The notes beneath the pieces were generated by a model. It did no database searches. It saw nothing but the letters and a program-made list of their open reading frames with translations, and had not been told where the DNA came from. A DNA stretch of 64,000 bases, from assembly GCA_961205875.1 (NCBI GenBank), contig OY540814.1:24372151-24436150 (forward strand). Direction: 5' to 3'. The DNA comes from Sialis fuliginosa (lineage: Eukaryota; Arthropoda; Insecta; Megaloptera; Sialidae). A program made the translations under genes and the position numbers. Shown here in pieces: positions 12,116 to 25,573 of this stretch (position 1 is its first letter; each line of letters opens with the position of its first letter).

Positions 12116-13389
12116 AAAATTTGTTAGATAAAAAAAAATTCACGTGGATGAAGTAATATAATTTGTCAAAAATATTTTTAAGCTCCTCAATTTTGTAAAC
12201 TTGTGTTAACGGAAACAAATACTAGAGAATATATAACAAATTCAATGGAAACTTAAACTATAATAACTAGAAAGCTGATAAGCAGTGAGTTAGTCAGTTT
12301 GACTCATGAATAATATTCCATACAATAATAATATTTACGCGTGCGCTTCGCATGTTCCGGATCAATAAAGATACTGTGTCTGTACCCAGCGTTGAAATCA
12401 CCACGTCTATTATTCGAGAGTAATACAAGTAACATGTTAAAACATTAGTTTATGTCTAAATTTTATCGGTCGGCAATTTTAATATTAGACTAATATATTA
12501 TATAAAAAAGTTTGCATACTTTATCGGTCTTAAAAATATGTATATACCTACCTATTATATTACTTACTTTTAAGGTTATATCTCGTAAAAATAAAAAAAA
12601 ATCAAGAATAAGCCCAAATTTTGTAAATAACTAAACAAAGATTATAAGAAGCTCCATTCAAAAACTTGAAATGTTGAGCAAAGATATTTTCAAAATAAAA
12701 TCAATAAATTTTATCATTCTAAGCGTAATTACTATACTTTTAATTTATTTTAGTTGACAAAAAGCTATTTCCAAAAAAAATTTGCGCCGAGTTGGCTAAG
12801 GGATTACAACAAAATTTTGTACGCATATTCTTAAGACCTTAAACTGGAACTGTAAGTAAAAAAAAAAAAACTAAAAAAAAGTATTTTATATTTTTTTAAC
12901 ACTCAAAAACAAGTTAAATATCGCTGGTTCTTAGACTATAAGTAATACCTAATAACTCACATACATATAGATATTGCATTCTCATTTTGAAGATAACACA
13001 CACACACAAAGGTATTGAATATATTTGAGGCATAAATTCAGAACGTAGCTATCTCTGGGCACTCCTAGCGCAAAAACAATAATTTATCCGGTCGCCCGGA
13101 GCCTAACAGCGCAGCCGGGTGACTCACGGATTGTCAACGTACGAGGTTCACTGTCATTGACGCAACAACAATAGTTGTTATACAGAAGAACATCAGCCCG
13201 GTATACGTACAACCGAAGTTAGACTACTTTTTTTGTGGTTCATTATAATCGTTTATATAGTACAGCATCGAATTATTAAAATTAAAAAACGACTGTTGTT
13301 TTTGGCACCGTAAACTACAGTACAGTATTTGTTAGATCGAATAATTGAAGTACTACTGTATCACACAGAAATTAAATATAAAAATACGT

Positions 13390-13515
13390 AAAATTGATTT
13401 TGTAAAGTTTACAAAAATCAAAGTATACTTAAGTACTTAATTTTTACTTAAATACTTTTTCAAAGAAAATACTTCGTACATTTTTTTAGGCAATGCACTT
13501 GTACTTAAGTATAAT
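13390..13515. repeat. AAGTAC-rich repeat, copy 2
   Basis: GTATACTTAAGTACTTAATT and ACTTGTACTTAAGTATAA words as in copy 1; shorter. Confidence 0.55.
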
Positions 13516-13754
13516 AGGTAAATTGACGGTTGGTCGAATTGAAAAAAAACTATATTTTTCTCGAATAACACAAATATTTTCTATGCTCTCAATTTTTTTA
13601 ATCAATTAATTTCAAAGTTGCAAGCGTGGAAAACAATTTTTATAAATTTTTACAATTTCTACTACGTTTTTGTTTTTGTGTAGTATTTTTTAAATATCAG
13701 TATTTTTTTTATTAATATTTTCCTGTAACGGGAAGACAATTTTAGATACCTATA

Positions 13755-14075
13755 TATTCCAAATTTCAGCTCATAGTTTCAGTTATGCTACGGACGGACA
13801 GACAAACAGACATACTAATATTATAAATGAGAAAGTATATAACTCTGTCTGTTTATCTGTTTGTTACCTTTTCACGGCTAAACTGCTGAACCGATCTTGA
13901 TGAAATTTGGCAGAGATATAACTTGATTCTGAGGAAGAACTAGGCTACTTTGAATTCCGGAAAAATTTATTAGATAAAAAAAATACAAATTCCACGCGAT
14001 GTATATTCCAAATTTCAGCTAGTTTTTAGTTATGCTACGGACGGATGGACGGACAGACGGACAGACGGACAAAAA
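13755..14075 (+). repeat. dispersed insect repeat, two ends in tandem (copy 3)
   Basis: The end block TTATGCTACGGACGGA occurs at about 13782-13798 and again at about 14032-14047, with one full copy (ATACTAATATTATAAATGAG..) between. This suggests two copies head to tail. The second end carries a (GGAC) microsatellite. Confidence 0.65.
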
Positions 14076-16499
14076 TGATTTACATTTTGAATATTGTATT
14101 AAATAATTTTATTTATTAATTTAAAAATGAATTGCCAAAAATATTCTAATGGATAAAATAACATGTATTTTTTTATTCATCTACAAATTGTATTGTAATA
14201 TTACGACTCAATACATGTAAATTTTCGAGCAAAGTTCAGTGTCATTATTGCATTACTGTAATTACTTCATTTGTAATTGTTACTGCAGGTGCGCTTTACC
14301 AAATAATAATTATGTTTTAACAAATTGGATCGCTTTCACTTATTATTTTTTTAAGAATTGCTTTCATTTTTACGTATTAAAGTTTTTTTAGAACACACTA
14401 GCCAAATTGCTTTGCTGAAACGAGTGTTGAATTTTTAATTCGCGTCTTTTATTTTTAAAGCTGCACTTTTTTATCGATTTCTAATTTTTGGGAATGTATT
14501 ATTTTATATACATATATGGACTTTCTTTTACGTGTATAAAAAAAACGTTAACATTTTAACATGGTATTATAAATATATATTGATATAAAATGTCATTAAA
14601 ATATCAATTAGCATTTCAATTTCTTATAAAATGATTTCATGTATTTGGTAAACCGATACCTTATAAATATATTTTTTTGGCTTTAGGGTACACGCAATGA
14701 CTTAATTATGTTTTTCTATCAAAATCCATAGAAATAATAAAACCCGGTTTAATATTTTATTTTAACCTGCTACGAGACGAAAGAAGATTTAATCTTCACG
14801 TCAACTATATTGTATGTAGATAATACGTAAACAATACAATTTTTTTTTAATACAGGGAATATTTACGTGATAAATGAGCATCTAAACAGGATTATTTTTA
14901 AAAATTACAAAAAAAAATAGAAAAGTTTTATCAATTTTAAGAGCCTCCACGATATTTTTTTTACTTTTGTAGATCAGACTCAAAATCTCTTCAATTTTAT
15001 TTTTTGGTATCGTTGTACCTACGATTATTTTTGACAAATTTAAAATAAAAAGTTTAAATCGTTAGCCCTACTGAAAACAACAGCCTACGATCGTTTGGTA
15101 TTAATCTGTCACCAACATTTCGTCACACGTAGCTGTGAACAATTTCATAACCGCATTAAGGAACCATTTTTAAAGTGCCCCAGTCAACTTATATTTACGA
15201 CTACGAATGACTTCGTTAATGGTCATTTAAAAATCTACGTGTGCTAAGCAAACATGGCTACCTATGTAAATGATGTTTATTTGGTCTAAAATAGTTCTGT
15301 TTAATTTATTTTTAGAATTCATAACCTCAAAATATATTTTAGGGTTTCTTCAAAACGACAGCATAACTCAAAAATCACTGGGCCGATTTGGCTGATATTT
15401 AGAATGCATATGTGAAATTAAATGAATTTTAAAGGAATAATATTAATATTTACGAAAAATCATTATTTACCGGAAATTAAAAAAATTATCTACCCGCGAA
15501 AAGTGGTCGAAATTGTAGATTTTAAATAAATGTTTTCCGTGTCTATAACTTGACAAAATGCGAGTACAGAAAAAATACGTGTTATTTTAGGAAAAATAGC
15601 TTCATTCATATTTCAATATACATTTTTAGGTTTTATTTTATTTCATTTATAGGTAAAAAATTTGAGTAATTAAATTCTTAATTATGCATATAGATGAAGT
15701 ATTAATTCCGAAATCTAAATATTTGTAGATTTTTTAAAATTTAATCTATGGTTTTAGTAATGAAGCTGGAGTTATTTATGAATATTAATTATTAAAATGA
15801 AAATCATTGGATTGGAGTGTTTTTATAAAAATAACTTTAAATCTAAATAACTGCATGCTGCATATTTTTAAAATTTATGTAAAATTTTCTTCCATTTATT
15901 AATATTTAATGTTAGATACAATATAGTTAATATTAAAGGTTTTTGCGGTCGTTTATACAAAGTACAAAAACAGATTTCAGAAGAAAAAATTCGCGAAAGA
16001 AGATAAATTCGTCTTATATCAATATTTGACCAAAAAATCAGTTAAATAAATATTTTTATATTTTAGTTAAACAAAATTTAGAAGTAGGTATATAATTATA
16101 TTTAATTTTTCAAATCAATATAATATTATTTTGTTAATTTAAAATTTCAATAATTTTTTTAAGTAAAATTATAAATAGCATTTTTACAAATTTAAAAGTT
16201 GCACAAAATTTTTGTTACATTAATAAATACTCAAAATGAGTACATATTTGTATTTTAACCGGTCAAAATAATAACAAAAAAAAACTATAGACTAAAATTG
16301 AAAAAAACTCAATAAAAAAAATTTACCCTTGAATTTTTTATTTGAGGTATAAACTATAAATTTATTTAACGGTATTTTAAATGTTTTTATAGTTAGTGTG
16401 AGACAATATGAGTGACATTTATGTTTATAAATATTTTCATTGAACCCGTCGGACAGTCGGTAAAAAATAGTTCTGTTTTATAACTCGTTGATACATATC

Positions 16500-16890
16500 A
16501 CAAGTTTCATATTTGTTTTATTTATATTGTTTATTAGGTAATATGAATTGTTTGAACATCAAATACAGTAGAAGAAAGTTAAAATGAAATTATTATGTAT
16601 TTTATATTTTTATATATTTTAGTTATACATAAAATAATAGTTGATAATTTTTATTTGTATTTATTTACTCTATTACTATTTGAATTGATTAAATACAGTG
16701 GAAAATGCGTTAAAACCAAATCGTAAAGTTTTGGTGATAAATTTTAATTTTAAAGATAATTATTTATATTTTTACTGCAGGGCACATGCATTTAAATATA
16801 CGTGTAATTACATTGTTTATTAAGTAATTAAAATTGTTTAAATACAGTGGAAAAACACGTTTAAATGAATCATATTTTTGTTTAAAAAAT
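16500..16890 (+). repeat. degenerate tandem repeat
   Basis: The phrase AATTGtTTrAAyA..AAATACAGTrGaAaAA recurs at about 16545, 16683 and 16825, with TTGTTTATTAgGTAAT before two of them. Period irregular, about 130-150. Confidence 0.45.
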
Positions 16891-17279
16891 TATTTTAACA
16901 CTACATAAAATAAATTCTATTTTCTTTTGTATTACTTACGTATATGAAATCGATTTTTATGATAAAAATTTACCACAGCTTATTAAAAAATAATGTTTTT
17001 CTTTTACAAATTAATTTTTGTATATTTTTACAACCATTATATCAATTATTTAAGATTCTAATATATTTCTCACCTCAAACTTCACTTTTTTAATACATCA
17101 CTTTAAATCTATACTTTATTATAACTATCAAAAATACCTTAAAATATTTATTTTTAAAAACACAGTGCGCGCGCCTATGAAGTTTTTTAATTCACAATTG
17201 GCCTATTTTAAAGCATTATAGCATATACTGATTCGAATTACCCGCCTTTCTTGTTTATTTCTCAACATATGATAGCATT

Positions 17280-18000
17280 AATTTAACATTTCTCTATACA
17301 AGAAACAGTTAATTCAATTTTATTCTGATATCTTAAAGAGTACGTATTATAAGAATATTATTCTATCAATAGAAAATCAATCTTAATTTCTTCTACCAGT
17401 GTATTTTAAATTACATATACCTGAACATAAAACACTATATAAGAATGTGTCTACTTTCTTTAAGAATACTTTTCAGCATTCAAAGAGAAAATTAACAAAC
17501 TAAATGTATTGGTATATCTTCTTTAAGATAGCATTAATCTAACTAAAGAAAAATATCACCATTGGAATAATTTTTAAGGCCAGTATACATATTTCTTTAT
17601 AAATTGTCTTTAATTTCATCAAAAACGATTTTTTTAAAGAAAAACATCACGATTTTTAAAAGCATCATATTAGAGAATATATTTCCGAATATATCTTCTT
17701 TAAGTTAGTATAATTCGATCAAAAATGCAATTGATTTTTTTCAAACGATAATATTACGATTTTTTAAGAGAAAATAAGAACATATTTCTGAATATACTGA
17801 CTTTAAAAACGCATTAATATAGATTTCTTCAAAGATTTTTTAAAGCACTTATATTGTCTTTAAGTTAGCATTATATGATTCTTGAATTTCATCAAAAATG
17901 CGCCTATTATTTCTTAAGATTAACATTTAAAACAACAAATGTATATGTGAACATACCTCCTTTAAGAAAGCATTAATCCAATATAAAAACACACTATAAT
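17280..18000 (+). repeat. degenerate repeat array (CTTTAAGATAGCATTAAT)
   Basis: CTTTAAGATAGCATTAAT-like words at about 17521, 17700, 17797, 17861 and 17962, with CATCAAAAATGCG/CATCAAAAACGAT words between. Irregular spacing of 65-180. No coding potential. Confidence 0.45.
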
Positions 18001-18049
18001 ATTAAATCCAATACAACCACTGCACACTGTATATATATAATATATATTG

Positions 18050-18720
18050 CAATAATAATCACTGTACTAATAACTTTATAACCACACTGTATGTATCCGT
18101 GCACTTTGACTTTTCACCAGTGGTTTAAACGGGGTGGATGGGGTAGTTTACAGCACATTCAGGTATTATTGTAGGTGGTGATCTCGCGATTTGACCGCTA
18201 TACCGCGTACGATCTACGGACGAACTGAGTTGGCTCGCCAAGACGTACTCTTGCAGGTTATGTGAGAGCCAGGCCCGTACTCAGGGGTGTCGAGGATTGG
18301 TCACTCCATTTTTGTATAGATGGAAGAAACCAATTTAATTTTTATTGAGTAAAAAGGATACTTTCTTACTACGAATGCCAGATTTCATAAACGAGAGATA
18401 TCTAACAATCAGAGATTTGTCTTTATATATTTTTGAGTTTTGTTTTATTCAAAAGATCTCAAAAAGATGAATCTGTCTTTTTATGGGTACTATTTTCTAG
18501 ATATAACATAGTCTTATTTGATCCAATTCTACATAAAATAAAAAATAATTCGATTTTCTTATGCTCAGTTTCAATAACAATAGTTATCTCAAACAATTCG
18601 GTAATTGTTGTTAAACCAGGCATTATGGACTGTATTTCGGACGCAAATCGAATAGAAGCAAAAAATATAATATTTTCAACCAAAATTTCATTACAATTTA
18701 CAGTGAGCATACGTCCTGAG
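18050..18720. other. gene-free stretch with CpG-rich patch
   Basis: 18125-18260 is clearly more GC- and CpG-rich than its surroundings. A 96-codon plus-strand frame (18433-18723) is not recognisable and overlaps an opposite frame of similar length, so I do not call a gene. Confidence 0.4.
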
Positions 18721-19019
18721 TGACATCCAAGCCAAAACCATAGATCTGCAAACGTGAAATTTTAGGGGTGTCTTCGTTTTATTTATTTTCCGCAATTCAA
18801 CGACTACGGGAAGGGGGAGAGGTACAAAACAATAATATATCAAAATAAAAATACTTGTGCAGCCACGGACAGCCCGCTATAGTATTTTTTATAAAAACCA
18901 TTCCTTTTTACCCAATCGTTGAAATCTCCAAAATCAATTTTCATATAGAACGTTTCAAAGTACCAAATAGCGCTGTCAAATCCTCTGAAACCCGGCCTGT
19001 TCACTTGTCTTGTGTAAAG

Positions 19020-19175
19020 CGAGTGTGTGTGCGTACCTGTACACACACACACACACACATACATACAGGTATTAAACACCAGATAGACAAGCACATTTGC
19101 AGTCCGCTCTCTGTATATATATATATATATATATGTGTATGTGTGTTTGTGTGTGTGTGTGTGTGTGTGCGATCA
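19020..19175 (+). repeat. compound microsatellite (CA)n (TA)n (TG)n
   Basis: ACACACACACACACACACAT at about 19042, a TA run at about 19113-19134, then a TG run at 19141-19170. It opens several meaningless frames on both strands. Confidence 0.95.
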
Positions 19176-19460
19176 GCCTCTCGCATTCCACACGGCGTTC
19201 CCCGCGCCCCGCCAATCCCGCGCTCAACACGGCTCTACTCGAAAACCTGCTCGAGCCGCCAGGTGGAATTCTATCAAAATTGGTACTCGCTTCATCTCTC
19301 TCCACCACCACATGTATGCATTACATTCCGTCTCAGTCGTCCAACACGTGTACCAACCTAGCTTAGAATCCTTGTCGCTAATATTCTGTATAATACATTA
19401 TTATCGTCAGCTCTCGCTCTGTTTGCATGTAATCGTGTATAATCATATCTCTGTTTACAG

Positions 19461-19515
19461 CAGCCCGGATTTTTCATTGCATCCTATCTTCTCGCTCCGG
19501 TTTGCGATGTGTCCG
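19461..19515 (+). other. exon-like segment downstream of a CpG-rich patch
   Basis: Pyrimidine-rich TCTCTGTTTACAG acceptor and TCCG|GTATGT donor bracket 55 bases open in all three frames (one reads QPGFFIASYLLAPVCDVS). It follows the CpG-rich patch at 19175-19360. Possible second exon of an unknown transcript, but unproven. Confidence 0.2.
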
Positions 19516-20524
19516 GTATGTGCGTCTCTTTTTTTAGTTGATATTTTATATAATTAGTATTTGAATCTTTCTTTCACGTGGCATCTCTCTCGTATGAAAT
19601 GATTCTTTTGATATTAAATAAGATTTATACATAGGCGTCAATTTAAATTATTTTATACATTAAACAGATAATATTATTAAAAAGTCGACATAACTATAAA
19701 TAAAAGTTACGTCGAAAATATTGCAGTTTTTGGGTTTGTTCGATTAACTGTTGTTTTAGTTAAGTTATTTTTAGATTTTTACAATTGAAAGCATTATCGT
19801 CGGTATTATAAGGAAATTGGTAAAACATTGGAAACTAACAAGCAATTTTTCTTTTGTCAGTGAGTCTGACCGTACAAGATAATTTTCATACATAATATAC
19901 ATATCACCACCGCGTTTCTGCTAAACTATCAATAAACGTCTAGTAACTGTCATCAAAATTTGATACTTAACTCATTTTAAAACTTACTAACTTTGAGTTA
20001 TTTCTTTATAATATTGGACATCATATAAAAATAATTAACATGGGAGGGGAAATCATCAAGCTGTTTTTAGTCGTTAAATTAATTATTAATAACTAACCTA
20101 ACATTCTTGATATCTATTAATGACTACTCAGCAAGTCTGCACAAATGGTTTACAAATCATGCTAGTCCTGATTTTAACTACGGTTAGTAAATGGACAGTT
20201 AACTAACTGTGATTGTTTTTACTTTATGCAACCTCACTATTTTAGCGCGAAGTTTAAAAATAAGTAGGTAGATACGAAACTATTCCCAAACTACATGCAA
20301 TGATTTTCAGGAAAATTCTAGGGGGGGGGTAAGTTATATTCGACGAGAATATTTTGATACAATTATTTTTTAATTAATCTATTTTATTTTATTTTATCTG
20401 CAATAAAGAATAATAATTCAGAGGTGTGTTCTATCTAAGCATTGAAGTCACCAAAATAAATTTTAAATTTGATTTGATTTTAAGACAGAATATATATGTA
20501 TTTGTACATTTTAATTATTACAGA

Positions 20525-21075
20525 AACTATAGCGGCCCACTCGCGGCTTCACACGCGTTATGTATTATAATTTATAACACACACAACGCCATCTGTTGAC
20601 GACTTTAGGTACTTTTATGTTACTTTGTCGGGATACCAATCTAAATAATGAAAATTATAAAATAATTAACTTTAATTTATGTCTTGTCGAAGGTCTCGGT
20701 TTAAAAGTATATTTTTTATTATTCGATATTTATTTTTAAATTAATAATTCAAGAAAAATGGAGAAACAAGATTCGTTATACCTATTTAAAAAAAATTATT
20801 AATTAATTAATTATAAAATTTATTATTTAAAAAAATTCAGACAAAGATTTTTCTCGATCTGTCACGATTACGAAACGAGACTGTCTTAGTTTTTTTCGAG
20901 ACGAGTACGAGATGGTTTCAATTTTTACGAGACTGTCAATTATAAAACCTGAATAATACTTTATATATGTAGGTATATTTCAATTATTATTATTAAACTC
21001 TAAAGGCCTGAACGCGACTTCACCCGCGTTTTGTATTATAAGTAAGGCCCACAGCGCCATCTATTGAGAACTTTA
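20525..21075 (+). repeat. repeated CGCGACTTCACCCGCGTT block, two copies
   Basis: 20525-20600 and 20998-21070 share GCGrCTTCACmCGCGTTwTGTATTATAA and GCGCCATCTrTTGA blocks, about 470 bases apart. Diverged transposon remnants. Confidence 0.55.
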
Positions 21076-21830
21076 CTTATTATGTTGTTTTGACAGAATG
21101 CCGGTCTTAATAATGAAAATATTTTACACGTGAATTTTTATTCGTAAGAGGGGGTCAATTTTTTGTAATTATATATAATTTGAATTTATTTATCTAACTT
21201 GATTATTAAGTTAAATAATATACATATATTGACATATTCGTGAGGGGGGGGGGGGGGGGATTAATCTTTATATCATAATATAAGCAGTTAAAATTATGCA
21301 GAAGTAGACTAGATCATAGAGCTGTACACGAGATGAGAGTCAGGTAAGTATTGTCTCGTGAAAATTGAAACCGTCTCGTCTTAGTTTCACGTTTCGTACA
21401 CGTCACCGAAACCTAGAAAAATCTAGATTTCTTGTGAATTTTTTTATAAAAATTATTTTTTACATTTATTCTTTTTTTAAAATACAGGGCCCGCCATAAG
21501 TCAGTTAACGCTGCCAGAAAACAAAACTGTGCGGGCCCGGCAAAACTCTTCTTTTTGCTCTGTATGCAAATCGGATAAATGACGTATGCCGGGCCCTGTA
21601 TAACGAATTTTATATATTATTTTATTATACTTAATTATTGATTTAAAGATTTTTACTAAATTAAATAGTTTTTTTTTTCTATAATTATTGATGGTATTTT
21701 AAATCGACGAAACTTATCAATGAAATTGATCTCGTTTCGGCCTCGTTAAAATTTAAATCATTCTCGTATCAGTCTCGATCTCGTTTCGAGTCCGAGGAAA
21801 GTCTCGTCTCAACATCCAGCGTTAACATGC
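20865..21830. repeat. GAGACGAG family repeat, further copies
   Basis: ACGAAACGAGACTGTC and GAGACGAGTACGAGATGG (20870-20930), ACACGAGATGAGAGTCAGG and CGTCTCGTCTTAGTTTC (21325-21400), TCTCGTTTCGGCCTCG and TCTCGATCTCGTTTCGAG (21730-21810). Same words in both orientations, suggesting a nested or palindromic element. Confidence 0.5.
21486..21600. mobile_element. short MITE with CAGGGCCCG termini
   Basis: Begins CAGGGCCCGCCATA and ends TATGCCGGGCCCTG. A TA dinucleotide on both sides could be the target duplication. About 115 bp, no frame. Confidence 0.7.
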
Positions 21831-21999
21831 AGAAACTGTATGTCCCATTTTTATTAATTTATTACAAAATATTACAAAAACATAATTTTTACGTAATATA
21901 GTCGTTTTGGCTCGTGAACGGTTAATTTAACAATATTTAAACACTTGTTCAAACCTTTGAATATAAACAAGTCTGCAAGCATGACCAAAAAACAGTACG

Positions 22000-24900
22000 T
22001 ACTATAAAATAATCAATTCAACATATAAAAGTGTTCAAATACAATATAAAATTATTATAAATAATTTAGTTATTATTGGCTGTCACAATGGCGTGACCAA
22101 GCAGCATTTATTAGAAAATCATAAAATGCATATATACATGTAATAGAAATGCACTGATAAGCGGGGTGGGGGGTAGGGGACGTATACTTTCAATAAATCG
22201 TTTATAAAATATTTTAATTTTGAAGAGTAAAAGGTATTATTATTATCCATGTAAAAAAACTCATAGGTCTGGGTTTTTATGTACAGTCGCCTGCAGAACT
22301 CGTCTGGCACCCTAAAGGCTAAAATCGCAAACATCATCGGTTATCTTTTTCTATCAAGTTTAATATATTTAAATACTAAAATTCGGAATTTCAAATATTT
22401 ATTGCCACAAAATTTACGTTTACAATTTTCAATAGATTACATAATAATTTAATTGCACAAATATATATGAGTACTATAAACGAAGAGTAGTTCTTTATCT
22501 AGCAAATGAATTTCTAAATATCTGTCTTTGTTTGATTCATGGAGAAATTATTTAAATATTATAATAATCAAATGGGAGGAGCCTACTAAGTTTGTTATAA
22601 ACGAAAATGAATACAAACTGCAAGACCATTAATGCAGGCGACTGTACATATAGAAGATACTTATACACCGACTAGTCTCTCGCCGCGTTAACTTTTCGGT
22701 ACCTCTGAGTTTGTTGCGAGAGATGGTGACAATGCTCAATTTTATAAAAACAACCAATTAATTATTTTTTGTTTAAAATTTTTATTATTTTTTTATTTCT
22801 GATTTATTCAGGTAATAGTTCGATCCTTAAAGTTTATGGTGCAAGTTTAAGATTGGGCTTTTTATTATTTATTACAATGTATGATCACATATTTTGTTCT
22901 AGATTGGTATGTCATTTTTATTTACTAATAGTTCTATAAAAAAATCATTTAATTAATCATAAACACAAACAACTGCCACTTTTTCACGTTTAAAAATAAA
23001 AAATTACCTAAATCGGTTCATTTTTAAATGCTTATTTCTCAGCTGCCTGACATACATAATGGCAACATATTGCCCCTCAAATAAAAACTCTTAACATCAA
23101 CTATAAGGATGTAAAGACTGCCGATTACTGAATTTGATTTTATTTATAATTTTTTTTTTCTCGGACTCGGTCACGTATATGAGACGAGACCGAGACGAGA
23201 TGGCTTCATCTTTCACGAATTGAGACGGTACTTGAATTTTCCTCAATGGCGTCATACGACTATTTTCTTGGGACGCAATTTATATTATTTATCTTTATCT
23301 AACATAAACGGAATAAAACTTAAAACCTATAATTATATGCATCTTTGTCTATAAAATAGAACCTTAAATAAAACCATCTTTATTCGAAATGGTTTAGTAA
23401 ATAATTACAGAATAAACAATATTCATTTTCTTGCTCCCTCAGTTTTAAACACAAATGTACTCGTCTCTCTTAATAGATATGTTAAAAAGTTACTATATAA
23501 TTACCCCTGTCTTTGTTCAACTATGAAACATTGATCGTCCCTCTTTGTTGCACTTGCTGATATTGAATAGCAATGTGTACCCTCTTTTTCTAAAATTATA
23601 TATATTTCTGTCTCTTTTTGCTTATTATTTATTTCGTAGGAAATGAGAACATAATTGTATTACTTATAAAAATATTAAGACCAACAGTAAATCAGTTATA
23701 ACAGTTTATTTTGTAAATTATTGCTATTTCTATACATTTTTGAAAATTTTGGGTTTTGGCAAAAAAATACTATAATTTTAATTTGTCAAAGGCAGTAAAC
23801 CACAACTTACTGCTTTTAAATTTCCAGAAATGAAAGACAGTAAGTCACTCAATTTAAACATTTTGATGAATTGTAATCTAAAACTACACTCAAAAGACTT
23901 GTAATGAAGTCATGTATATAAATAAAATAAATTTTATGAAAAAATATATTATTAATTCAGTTTAATAAAATTAAAAACTTCGAGTTCAGTTTTCTTCGTT
24001 TTTACTTTTTACACCTTACTGCCCTTTATCTAAGCACGGCTAGCTTTTTTTAAATATGTTACAATAAATACTTATAATTCTCATATGTTATATAGGGCAC
24101 TGAACATTATCCAAAACAAAATTTAATTATCATCAGTTTGTTAAATAAACTTTATAGAAAACTTCTAGACAACAGGAGTATAATATTTTTCCAATAATTA
24201 ATAAATAAGTGATTATTAAATGTTACATAACCACTATTTAAAAACAACAAGCTTATACTTAGACCAACAAATTTATTATACAATTTCCTCATAATAATTG
24301 TAAAATATTATTAAAAATTTCATAAAAAGTACAACAAAAACCTATTAGCTTTTATAAGAGTAGTGTTTTTAAATATATCCAACTAACAACAATTCTTATA
24401 AACAGTAGCGCACGCACGAAATTTACTAGGGGGGGGGTCGTTGTGAAATATTACCTACTACTGCTCTTTAACCCCCCCCCCCCCCCCTAACTCAGCTCCA
24501 AGTCCCTTCTATATTAGTATTATATAAAAAATATTTTAAATTAGTTAAAATGTCCGAGCATTTTTTTTGAGACACATATGTATAGAACGTTGGTTAAAAA
24601 ACATAATTTGTAATTTTATCGGCACATAATTTCTTCAAGTTACAAAAAATTGTAACCAAAATGCAAAATCCAATGCTTTCGTGTGGAGTCTTTTGTAAAA
24701 AAAATCGTAGAATAAAAATTTAAAAAGTATTTCCAAACTGAAATTTCAATAATTGTACTTCGAATAATTTTTAGCATATTTTTTATACTTTACACCTAAG
24801 TAACAATTTTATGTATAACATGAATTATGTAAGTAGGTATGTAAATAATTTATTTATCATATAAAATATACATTTTTAATAACAAAAATCCATTTAATTA

Positions 24901-25480
24901 AGCAAATTGAAAGGGTCACAATATTCACAAAAATCTGTTACTGCGTTTTATCTATAAGAGTAACTGATATTTACATTTGTATATTTTGAAGGGGGAGGGG
25001 CCCATACCCACCGTTACATGCGCCCATGCTTAAAACATTTTGATTAATATAGTAATTAATCGATAAGACGCAGTGTAAAATTCATCAAAATACCAACTAC
25101 ACGATTTATTTTATATTTATGAAATAATCGGCTGTAATTATATACTAAATAATTAATTTTGCCTATATCTGTACACACGGTAACCTACCGAGGGGCGGGG
25201 CCGCACAAACTTGTACCGGACAGGACCGGCTCAACCGTTACCGGTTCAACTTGTTGTTTTCATCTTCCAGTTATTCAAATTACAACACTGTTCAATCTAA
25301 ATAGTTTACTCCGGGAGGAAATATCAAAATTTCGGGGGAATTTTATTTCTCTGGAGGCGTGGAATTCCCCCTAGCACCCCCAACTATTTTTTCACTATTT
25401 AATGTTCATCAAACATAGAAATATGAACTCTTTTAGTTTTAATTGTTTAGTTATATATGAATATAGACTATAAACATAAA
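22000..25480. other. gene-free AT-rich DNA with G/C runs
   Basis: No gene seen. GAGACGAG-type repeat at 23155-23240; nine G at 24429-24437 and 15 C at 24473-24487; GC-rich transposon-like scrap at 25180-25250. Confidence 0.5.
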
Positions 25481-25488
25481 TTAAAACA

Positions 25489-25560
25489 AGTCGTGGGTTC
25501 GACCCTTGAGGTCCACACAACCAAGTTCCCAACATGGTATGACTATAAATATAACAAACA
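25489..25560 (+). repeat. possible tRNA-type B-box fragment
   Basis: GTGGGTTCGACCCTTGAGG fits a pol III B box (GGTTCGANNCC-like), but no A box or cloverleaf is seen upstream. May be the 3' part of a tRNA-derived SINE. Confidence 0.25.
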
Positions 25561-25573
25561 ACAGACAAAAACT

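Larger units (their letters stand above)
12116..16500. other. gene-free AT-rich DNA
   Basis: No gene seen. Contains a small CpG-rich patch at 13080-13215, an AAGTAC-rich repeat, the tandem dispersed repeat at 13755-14075, and 'ACTGGGCCGATTTGGCTGATAT' type transposon phrases near 15385. Confidence 0.55.

Noticed and set aside
18433-18723. 96-codon plus-strand frame overlapped by an 83-codon minus-strand frame
   Set aside because: No recognisable family and open on both strands; not enough to call a gene.
18855-19557. Overlapping frames of 89-168 codons on the plus strand and others on the minus strand
   Set aside because: They run through the CA/TA/TG microsatellite and a GC-rich patch with few stops. 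Several frames are open at once, which argues against coding.
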